Of a stretch of DNA of 24,331 nucleotides, positions 8,713-17,275 are shown piece after piece. The notes below the pieces were generated by a model. It saw nothing but the letters and a program-made list of their open reading frames with translations, was not told where the DNA came from and did not search any database. A program made the translations under genes and the position numbers. The stretch is taken from contig JBBHKE010000361.1 of NCBI GenBank assembly GCA_037447655.1, positions 1-24,331 of the forward strand, read 5' to 3'. Within the stretch, counting starts at the first letter, position 1. Each line of letters starts with the position of its first letter. The DNA is from Zygnema cylindricum. Its lineage: Eukaryota > Streptophyta > Zygnematophyceae > Zygnematales > Zygnemataceae.

Positions 8713-10008
8713 CACCAGGAATCGTTATTAGCGTAAATAACGCTAGTTCGACCGCCACAAATTTTAGCCCTCAAACCTAAATTACAATTAATAATTTTAT
8801 TTGTTTGTTTACGTCAAAATGGGTACTGTTTAGGCCTATGTTCCATCAAGAAATTTTGTAATTGTAATATCAACATGTTGGGGTGTTATACTTTGATTGA
8901 TATTCCATTGGTTGGAGCGCAGAAACCAGGTGTTCTAATTTGAGTGGTACCACGTTGATTAAGACCAGATATTGAAAATCGTCAAAGATTTTTAACACCA
9001 AGCAAGTTTAACTTCAAATCTTCATTTTCGTGTCTTGAACCCGCGTACTAAGTGATTGTACCACACAAATTCTATACTCTTTGCAAATGCTTTATCTCTT
9101 ATACCAGCTCGTTTTTTAAGGTTTTGTTTTATCGTGAATTGAAAAATCGTTGCGATAAATGTTGTCATGAAAGAGCGTTACTGTGAACGAGCATAACACG
9201 ATGTCACTTCTTCAAACCTTACGCAACTTACTTTTAAATTTCGATTGGACTTTAAAAGGTACATATCATTTGCATTTTTTTTTTAATTTTTGTTGATTCT
9301 ACATAGCGACACGTATCTTTATGATCTCACGTGATGTGGCTATTTGATTTTTTTAAACTCGCCACCTACCTTCTTCAGATGCGTTGCCGATTAAAAAAAA
9401 AATGAAGCGAATGCTCGGCGAATGAATATCCAGCGATCAGTGTTACCTCTTCGACCTTCGGATAATATTACAAGATGTTTTGCAATGTCGTTCAAGGATA
9501 AAAACAAAATAAGTGGTACAAGGTAGTATAGAGAGGTTTGTATTACGTAAACAACCTCATTTATTGTATGTCAGAACTTCACTCTTAGCGTTGATTACTC
9601 TAATTTCAACTATTTTTTAATAGTGTAATGTGAAAAATGTATAAGACTATACTAAAACTGCTCATTATGTCGTACATTGTTTCGTACTAACATAATGGAA
9701 TGAGTGTCAGATAAATGCGTCGACATGGGAAGATGAGTGCTTCCCCGTGGAAAAGTATACTTACATTTTATTCATAGTCTTAAAGATGAGGGAAGATCAC
9801 AAGAACCTGATCTCACTTGTTTAAGCATCGAATATGTGAAAACAGACTACCGCGGCTACAATATGGGAAGCCGCATCCAAATTATTGTTAGTTGTATGAA
9901 TTGATGTTCATTTTTGTTGGTGTTAGGCCTATGAACCCGAAATAGAGTTAATAACACTAATTTTAATTTACATTTATTATTTTTCAACTCTAATTGTGAT
10001 TCACATTG
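8713..10008 (+). mobile_element. TA-flanked non-autonomous DNA transposon, copy 3 (longest)
   Basis: 1296 bp. The left terminus CACCAGGAATCGTTATTAG follows TA at 8711-8712. The right terminus ..TAATTGTGATTCACATTG precedes TA at 10009-10010. The subterminal block (agccctcaaacctaaatta) is near 8763. The internal block is at about 9610-9895 (gtcgacatgggaa, tcgaatatgtgaa, ctacaatatgggaa), followed by gaacccgaaatagagttaat. It has no transposase frame. Confidence 0.65.
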
Positions 10009-10010
10009 TA

Positions 10011-10143
10011 ATTTGAATCGCTACTAAAGTCAATAACACTAATTCTCCACCCCAAAATTTTGACCCTCAAACATATAATATAATTAATAACTCTAATTGT
10101 TTTTTGATGTTAACATAAGTGTTGTTCAATTAGCGTTACCAAA
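10011..10143 (+). mobile_element. TA-flanked transposon copy 4, left part (split by hAT)
   Basis: Starts directly after the right end of copy 3 with ATTTGAATCGCTACTAAAG and the subterminal block aattttgaccctcaaac. It is interrupted at 10143 by the hAT-like element and resumes at about 13259 with the family's internal block. Confidence 0.6.
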
Positions 10144-10419
10144 TAGTGTTGTGTATTGGTAAGGTTTTACCGATAATCAATATGTCATTTTTTTAGCTTA
10201 CCAATAATTGATATATTGGGACAATACATTGTTACCGTTGTTATCACGATAAAAAATATTATCAGATTTGCATCGCGATAACATCTGTTCCAATAACTAT
10301 TTACGATAAATGTAATGTTTCTTCATACAATTATGAGGATAAAGTCAACTGTCCGTACTAGATTCCGTTACACAGAGTACGGAATACATTGTATACAGTG
10401 AAACATATAATACAATATA

Positions 10420-11242
10420 GGGATTTGCTAATCGCATTGACAATTTTTGCTGCGCGCAAATAGTTAAGTCAACTTGTCAAAAATTGTACAATTGAAGTAC
10501 ACATTAGTACAAGTTACGCATGCTTGAGTTTAGATTTGACGTTCAATTCGTCGAACAACTTTGACTTGAGAAATATTTTTATAACCGTTAGAAAAGTGCC
10601 GCGCTTGCAAACGTCGACTGTCATAAAAAAACAACAATTTACACGGCCGGCAAAGGTTCACGGGTAAAATAACAACGACAACCACATGAAAAAAAATTAT
10701 TGATGCGCGCAAGTAGTTTCTCACTTCACGTGAGCTTCAATGTGAGAGCACATGCTGCCTTATAACTTGGCCGCAAAAACGTTAGGTTGAACTTGACGCA
10801 AATTAAAGGACGACGTGATATGGATAAATTAACTTGCACGAAACGAAATAAACTTCGTACACTATAACGTAACCGGGTATAAATATCGATAAAAATAAAT
10901 GATAAATAGGAGCGTCATCACGCGTGACCAAATCAATCCAACAATTTTATTTACATGTGGTTATTGCAGTTTTGTTACCCCTAAACTTTGGTCGGCCGTA
11001 TGAATTGTTGTTTTTTTATGAAGTTCGCAAACGCGACACTTTTTTAACTGGTCGTTACAAATTTCGCAAGTCAGCGCGACAATTTTTTAACCGATCGTTA
11101 CAATATTTCGCAAGTCAAATTTTTTCGACGCATTAACTGTCAAATCTAAACGCAACTTGTACCAATGTACTTCAATTGTACAATTTTTGACAAGACAACT
11201 ATCTACGTGCAGCAAATTTTTTCTCTCCGATTAGCAATTTCT
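10420..11242. mobile_element. Mutator-like non-autonomous element 1 with perfect 9-bp TSD
   Basis: 823 bp with long inverted ends (about 10420-10760 and 10919-11242). The ends are GGGATTTGCTAATCGC and CGATTAGCAATTTCT. TACAATATA occurs at 10411-10419 and again at 11243-11251, an exact 9-bp target duplication. Long TIRs and a 9-bp TSD are the hallmark of Mutator-like elements. The arms share acttgcgaaatatt, cgcttgcraacg, aaacaacaatt and cacggccgg words. Only the right arm has an internal duplication of the gcgaaatattgtaacga module. No transposase; the frames in the arms are not genes. Confidence 0.85.
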
Positions 11243-11269
11243 TACAATATATTATAAAGTAACATTATA

Positions 11270-13111
11270 GGGAATTGCTAATCCCAGAGACAATTTTTGT
11301 TGCGCGTAGGTAATTGCGCCATCTTTTCAAAAACTGTACATTTTAAGTACATATTAGTACAAGCTACGTACCTTTGAGTTTAGATTGACGGTCTATCCGT
11401 CGAACAACTTTGACTTGCGAAATATTGTTACGATCGGTTGAAAAATTGTTGCGCTGACTTGCGAAATATTGTAACGACCACTTAAAAAAGTGTCGTGCTT
11501 GCGAACGACGACTGTCATCGAAAAAACAACAATTCACACGGCCAGCCGCGCATGGTAAATGCGCACGTAAAACTAAAATGCCCACATAAAGGCTAAAAAC
11601 AATGCGCACTTAAAAGACAATATTCCTACGTGACGACACGTGTTTTTATCATTTAGCTATATTGATATTTTTATGCGGGTACGTTTTTTTATCTTGTACG
11701 AAGTTTATTTCGTTTCGTGCGAGTTAAATTATCCATATGACGTCATAGCTCAACGTAACCCTCCGCGATTATGTAACAGGATCTCCTACCTCTAAGAAAA
11801 TCCCATTACTACAAACAATCCCAACCACACATTCCACACATTGGAAAATACACATCCTCATTGGACCACACTCACATAAGGATAAACTTTAAATGAGAAG
11901 AAGCTTCTGTCCACATAACATTAGCTTGGTCTCTTGCCCTCGTGGCTCAACCCTTGTTATTAAAGTGTTTTCCACTACTCTCCACTCTTAATAATTCTAT
12001 CTCCTAACTACTAAAACACTATTTAGTTAGTAAGAGATTTCAATGCAAAAATGCCTTTTCTCCAATTTGGTATTAATCGTTCAGGACCAAGATCAGCCAG
12101 AATTTCCACAAACTTTTCCAAAAGGAAAAGATGTCTACTCTCCTCTTACACTTCACTATTTATCCATCATCGCCCTAGACTAGCCAGGCCAGAGTCAACG
12201 CTCCGTTTTAACAGGCTTTTACCTGTGCCAATCATTGATCAGCAAGGACTCAGACTGACCAATGAAAAAATGTGCGATATCTCTTACTAACTACTTAGCA
12301 CTTTACTTACCAATCAAACGTTACGTTTCACTACGTAACATTTACGTGCAAAAGTGCGCACCAAACGAAACGCGACTTCGCACGATCGTGCGTAACAAAT
12401 TTAGCACGCGAAACTTCCTACGAAATTCCCTAAGTGAAAGTGATGTTTCGTACTAAAATTTGTACGAAACGAACCACTGTGCATATTAAACGTTTCATTA
12501 GAACTTTATGAAATGTACACGCGTAATTTCGGTACTAATTTGACCCTTAACCCGTTTCAATGATACCCACTTGATATTTAGACCCCACGTTGTCACCTAA
12601 ATACACCCATCGCTATAACTTTTAAAATATAGCTCCAAATAGCGTGATTATTTCGCGGACGTCTACCAAATTTAGTACTCTATAATCATAACACCTAAAT
12701 ACCCCTTTATAAACAAGTTCGATCCGCTATTATTGTTACAGATTACATACTAATTTGGCGGCTAAGTTAAATGCCAACATGTGCTCTCACAGTGGAGCTC
12801 TAGTGAAGTGAGAAAGTACATGAGCGCAATAATTTTATTTACATGTGGTAGCCACAGTTTTTTTATATTTAACTTTTGTCGGCCGTCTGAATTGTTGTTT
12901 TTTTGATGACGGTCATCGTTCGCAAGCGCGACACTTTTTCAACTGGTCGTTACAATATTTCGCAAGTCAAAGTTGTTCGACGGATTGACCGTCAAATCTA
13001 AACGCAAAGGTTCGTAGCTTGTGCTAATCTATGCTTCAAATGTACAATTTTTGAAAAGATGACGCAACTACTTGCGCGCATCAAAAATTTTCTTTGCGAT
13101 TAGCAATTCCC
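11270..13111. mobile_element. Mutator-like non-autonomous element 2, inverted, with 1-kb insert
   Basis: Same family as element 1 in opposite orientation: the arm at 11270-11610 has the duplicated module and the arm at about 12750-13111 lacks it, the mirror image of element 1. The ends are GGGAATTGCTAATCC and GCGATTAGCAATTCCC. The middle block at 11625-11757 is the reverse complement of 10806-10916 (cgaaacgaaataaacttcgt). The flanks ACATTATA (11262-11269) and ATATTATA (13112-13119) are a likely TSD with one mismatch. It is longer than element 1 because of an insertion of about 1 kb. Confidence 0.78.
11762..12745. mobile_element. Insertion of unknown type inside Mutator-like element 2
   Basis: Sequence absent from Mutator-like element 1. 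The edges carry similar words, ccgcgattatgtaacagg at 11763 and ccgctattattgttacag at 12724, which could be a long imperfect target duplication. Inside, tagttagtaagagat (12024-12038) and its reverse complement (12279-12293) bound about 270 bp, and a perfect palindrome CGCACGATCGTGCG lies at 12379-12392. The frames of 79 and 64 codons here are not recognised. Confidence 0.45.
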
Positions 13112-13258
13112 ATATTATATAGCTTAATATTTTTTGTATACTTATCGTCGAAAAGGAATTTGTTGGTCTCGGAGCCATATATCCGGACCCCTCACCGTTT
13201 AATAACTGATAACTATTAATATTAGTTTTATCCCGATAATTTTATTGTAATTACTAAA

Positions 13259-13658
13259 ACCTTGGATAGTTTTAAATAGTGTAGTGTACGAAATATTTCA
13301 GTCTATACTAGAACTGCTCGTTATTTTTTACAAATATACACAAAACAAGTGTCAACCAAGGGCGTCGACACGGGAAATTGAGTCTGTTGTTACTAAAAAG
13401 CGCATTCAAACTTGATTCCTAGTGATAAAGACGAGGAAAGATTACGCAAGCTTGTTCTCACATGTTCCAACCTCGAATATATGAACACAGGTTATAATGG
13501 GTACACTATGGGAAAAGTAATCCCATATTAGCGTTAGTGAATAAATTAGAGTAAAAAAACTTATGGCGAAGGGCATTGAATTTAAATTAGAGTTAATAAC
13601 ATAAATTGTTTTATTACAGTTATAAGTTATTAACGCTAATAGGGATACATAAAGTACT
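13259..13658 (+). mobile_element. TA-flanked transposon copy 4, right part
   Basis: Resumes the family's internal block: ttttaaatagtgtagtgtac, gtcgacacgggaaattgagt, gttctcacatgttcc, ctacactatggga. Then comes aaattagagttaataac and a degenerate terminus cgctaatagggatac near 13640. Its order matches copies 1 and 3. With 10011-10143 it rebuilds one element of about 530 bp around the nested insertions. Confidence 0.6.
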
Positions 13659-13838
13659 TTTTTACTGAGGATGGACCGTCGTAGAGGCGAACTAAACCGA
13701 CTACAGTATTTGGTGCTACGGCTTTTTGTGCGAAATTCTAAGTACGTACTTTTCGTTCATTGGTTCCTATATTCTGGTGCCTTTATTGTCTCAATGATCG
13801 TTGTACAGTGAATGATATTTCTTCCACAGTATGTTTAG
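13659..13838. repeat. Dispersed repeat block, second copy of 5690-5820
   Basis: Carries accgtcg, ggcgaac, actacagtattggt-like words and aagtacgtacttttcg, matching 5690-5820 at moderate identity. No gene. Confidence 0.45.
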
Positions 13839-14635
13839 TAGTGTTGTGTATCGGGAAGGATTTGTCGATAACCAACATGGGCCTTTTTTCGGGTAGCCGT
13901 TAATCGGTTTATTGGTACGATATATCGATATCGTTGTTATCGCCAATAAATAACCAATATTTATCAGTTACTATCGGCGATAACATCGATATCGATATCT
14001 ATCGGCGATATATGTATGGACCATACAGATAAATGTACGGCCAGTACACTCAACTATACGTGTTATTCCCCAGACGCGTCGATGACCCCGTTCCCCCCGA
14101 TTTTGGTAAAAAATCGAAATGAATAAATATATGTTTTTACTATTTTATAAACAACTAATAATTCCTCAAATAAGTGCCCCTGAATTGTCAATGGTGGTAG
14201 TAGGCTGCAATAAATGGCGGAAGTCTGACACATGCGCTCGTTTGATCTGTTCGTATGTATGTATGTTATTCAAAAAATTTTGATTTAAAATTGTACAATT
14301 TAAATTAATTTGTTTGTTTAAATATTATAATTTTAGAACTAAAAAGTATTGTTTTAAATTTATTGACGTTTATGTGTTGCGTTGTCCGTAATATATTTTG
14401 GTTAAACAAATACGGACTAGATACATTATACAACATAACACGATATATAAAGTAAATAATATGATACAGTATGTTATATAGTACTATTGTATACATACTA
14501 TATTTTTTAAAAGTTACCGCCGATATAGAATTTGATGGTCTTTGACTAATATATCGGGACCTCTGACCATTCGATAACCGATAACTATTGGTATCGATGT
14601 TATCAAGATAAAATTTTAACCGATACACAACACTA
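13839..14635. mobile_element. hAT-like non-autonomous element, complete
   Basis: 797 bp with a perfect 16-bp inverted end TAGTGTTGTGTATCGG. The flanks ATGTTTAG (13831-13838) and ATGTTTAT (14636-14643) form an 8-bp TSD with one mismatch. TAGTGTTG-type ends with 8-bp TSDs are typical of the hAT superfamily. The subterminal regions are rich in atcgat/cgataac words. No transposase; the frame at 14305-14676 is AT-rich and judged spurious. Confidence 0.83.
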
Positions 14636-14716
14636 ATGTTTATATACCTTAACACCAATTTGTCGGTTTCGTTCACCTGTCAAGGCGTCGTTTAAGTTAA
14701 ATAATAGTCGTGGGCA

Positions 14717-14721
14717 ACCCG
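14717..14721. repeat. Target site duplication, left copy (ACCCG)
   Basis: ACCCG immediately precedes the LTR end TGTTG and matches 20814-20818 exactly. Confidence 0.9.
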
Positions 14722-15040
14722 TGTTGATTTGAGGCAGCTGGTGCCACTGAAGAAGATGAAGAAGCACCGGCAGTTGCCATGATAATCAATTGTGCAAAGA
14801 GGAAACTCTCACGAAATCCCACAAACAACCAACTTCACAATGAAGCCCCAAACAAACGAGACACACGATAAGTCTGCAAATTTGCCACAATATAAAATAT
14901 ACACCTAAAAACCCACATGAAAAATTTCACAAAGTTCTGCCAAAAGATCACAATGATCTTATAATTCAAACACACCCAAAAAAATGCTTCGCAGTTTTTC
15001 CTACACAACAATCCTACTTTTCCTAAAGTAATCTAAGTCC

Positions 15041-15048
15041 TATATATA
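15041..15048 (-). promoter_or_regulatory. TATA box of the copia 3' LTR
   Basis: Same TATATATA box as in the 5' LTR. If active it would drive transcription leftward into the hAT-like element. Confidence 0.6.
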
Positions 15049-15500
15049 CAAGTGAGCCTACGGTTGATCACACCATACTACAACTAGCGTGGTCAAATGG
15101 TACACTACTCTTCATTAACAAAAATCCCACCGTCGAATGCACATAATTATTTCCACCAATCAGACAGCAGCTAGAAATGAAATAGTACGCAGTTAAAGTT
15201 CGTCCGCTGAAATGACGGTACAGTCAATACTTCTCTTCCAAAAATGACGGCGGACTTCGTCCGCTTTCCACGTATTCTTTCATCACCGAAGATGAACCTC
15301 CACGTATAAATTTGGTCCTCAAATGTAACTGTACCTTTTCTTCTAGAACAACCAAACTTGACTTTCTCACGGACCGACACGTGTGCCTAAAGTGCACCAA
15401 ATCTGTGTACTCCCTTTCGAGTTACATACTCACTAAATCATGTCCCCGTCAATTTATCTTCACACAAACTGACTCATATTCAAAACACCTTTCTTGCGCA

Positions 15501-15527
15501 GACTGCTATGACTGCTATGACTGCTAT
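15501..15527 (-). repeat. U3 triplicated 9-mer in the 3' LTR
   Basis: Identical three-copy gactgctat array; unchanged in number between the LTRs. Confidence 0.6.
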
Positions 15528-15705
15528 GATCTGTCAGCGCAGCTGTGATATTAGAGCAGCGCAGCTGCGATGTCAGATCAGAGAACCATAGCAGCACAGC
15601 AACAAGTGTAGAGTGCTCAAGGTTTCTAGCTGCGATGTCAAACTTAGCGCAGCATGGCAACATAGCAGCAAGATATAGAGAGAACTTAAGGTTTCCAAAA
15701 CAACA

Positions 15706-15722
15706 CTCCCCTAAACCTTTAG
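15706..15722 (-). promoter_or_regulatory. Copia polypurine tract
   Basis: On the minus strand AAAGGTTTAGGGGAG directly precedes the LTR start TGTTG. It would prime plus-strand DNA synthesis. Confidence 0.8.
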
Positions 15723-15728
15723 ACTCTC

Positions 15729-16007
15729 TTAGCCACTGAGTCCACATTCCTCTCTACAGAACTTCAACTTAGGTGCAGGTAAAGACTTAGTCATCATATC
15801 TGGTACCATCTTCTCATCTGGAAGATAACTTAGCTTTAAAATTCTGTTCATCACCTTCTCTCGTACAAAATGCAGCTTGATGTCAATGTGCTTGCTTTTG
15901 AAGTGATGACTCGGGTTGGATGCAATCGCAATAGCTGCTTGGTTATCACACCACACTATTTGAGGTCCGGATTGCATAAAATGAAGTTCTTGGAGGAGCG
16001 ACTTCAC
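15729..16007 (-). pseudogene. Copia RNase H C-terminal part
   Basis: Continues the RNase H frame after the TAG at 16008. It has CDNQAAIAIASNP, KHIDIKLHFVRE and a normal end at 15729, just before the polypurine tract. It is not a separate gene. Confidence 0.9.
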
Positions 16008-17275
16008 CTATACTAACTCCTTGACAGCTGAGCTTGCTGCCATATATTCAGCCTCCATTGTAGACTGAGCTGTTACCTTTTGAAGCTTGCTGCTCCAGCA
16101 GCATGTTCCAGTTCCAATCTTCAAAATGAATCCAGTGGTGGAACGGCGGCTTAGCATGTCTCCATAGCTAGCATCGCTCCATGTCTGAATTTTGATTTCA
16201 TCTCCACCGAAAGCAAGTCTAAGATTCCGTGTTCCTACAAGGTACCGAAGAACCCTCTTTGCAGCCTCCCAATCTGTTTTCCTTGGATTCTGCAAACTTC
16301 GACTCAAAGCGCCAACTGCTGCCGCAATATCCGGCCTTGTGCAGTTCATGAAGTAAATTAGGCTACCAACAATCTGTCGGTATGGAATGGTGGCCATAAA
16401 ATCTGCCTCCCCTGACTCCAAGGTATCGTCAAAAATGATTCCTCCATCGGTCTCCATGCCTTCCACTTTCTGCTTAAATTCCATGGGAGTGGCACTTCCG
16501 TTTGCCTCAGCCATGCCAAACTTTTCAAGCACATTTCCTATCACTTCACGTTGCGTTAGATGGATTGTTATCCTATCTCTATCCCTTTCTACTTGAATTC
16601 CAAGAATATACTTTGCCTCACCTAAGTCGTTCATCTCAAATCTTGAATTTAAGGCTGCCTTTATTTTGTTAATTTCATTTAATGACTTGCTTAACAACAG
16701 CAAATCATCTACATATACCGCAATGTACATAATCCCATCTTTCCCTTCCATAACATAGACTGAGTGATCTGAGCTAAACCTGACGAATCCTAGACTGGTA
16801 AGAAACTCATCTAGTTTTAGGTTCTATTGACGTGGAGCCTGCTTCAAACCATACAGGGATTTCAACAATTTACAGACCAGATTTTCTTTTCCAGTCTCTT
16901 CATACCTTTCTGGCTGCTTCATATAAATTACTTCCTCTAAATCTCCATGCAAGAAAGCTGTCTTAACATCCATTTGATGTAGTTCCATATTCTCAATGGC
17001 CGCTAAGGATAACAAAATTCTAACAGTTGGAAATCGGACAACGGGAGAAAAAGTCTCTTCATAGTCAATTCCCTCCTTCTGACTATAGCCTTTAGCAACA
17101 AGCCTAGCCTTATATCTTTCAATAGAGTTATCTGGATTCAGCTTTACTTTAAAGACCCATTTACAGCCGATGGCTTTTCGGTCTGGTGGAAGCTCCACAA
17201 GCTCCCAAGTTTGAGCCTCCATTATCGATCGCATTTCATCGTTAGCGGCAGCGATCCATTGATCTTTTTCCGGAG
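16008..17275 (-). pseudogene. Copia reverse transcriptase and RNase H part, with in-frame TAG
   Basis: In one frame from about 17265. Reverse transcriptase motifs are [50 protein letters not shown] and AVYVDDLLLL. A TAG at 16824-16826 follows QAPRQ, where the family has Trp. The same frame reopens for 24 codons into YVDD. RNase H begins at SDASYGD and includes MEAEYMA. A second TAG at 16008-16010 follows VKELV, again at a usual Trp position. Confidence 0.92.

Larger units (their letters stand above)
10144..13250. mobile_element. hAT-like element, split by two Mutator-like elements
   Basis: The left part, 10144-10419, begins TAGTGTTGTGTATTGG, one base different from the 16-bp end of the hAT-like element at 13839. 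The right part, about 13112-13250, matches the right arm of that element (ttggtctcgg, catatatccggac, aactgataactatt). The flanks TTACCAAA (10136-10143) and TTACTAAA (13251-13258) look like an 8-bp TSD with one mismatch. The right terminal CACAACACTA is missing, so this end is decayed. Confidence 0.55.
14722..15705 (-). repeat. Copia 3' LTR
   Basis: 984 bp, aligned without gaps to 19830-20813. It contains the same TATA box, U3 repeats and gag start codon as the 5' LTR. Here the gag start is followed after 19 codons by host sequence instead of the rest of gag. The short frames inside (for example 15171-15380) are shared with the other LTR simply because the LTRs are copies. Confidence 0.95.

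Noticed and set aside
10530-11609. Three short frames with similar residues (FFYxxRR, RHF)
   Set aside because: They lie in the inverted arms of the Mutator-like elements; their similarity is repeat similarity, not a gene family.
14305-14676. 123-codon frame
   Set aside because: AT-rich, extends beyond the hAT-like element's end, and has no transposase motif.
14722-14780. Start of a second, tandem copia element (second gag start)
   Set aside because: The TSD and LTR ends show the gag start belongs to the LTR itself, so both LTRs carry it.
15171-15380. 69-residue frame conserved at 15171 and 20279
   Set aside because: Both are in the LTRs, which are copies of each other; conservation needs no coding function.
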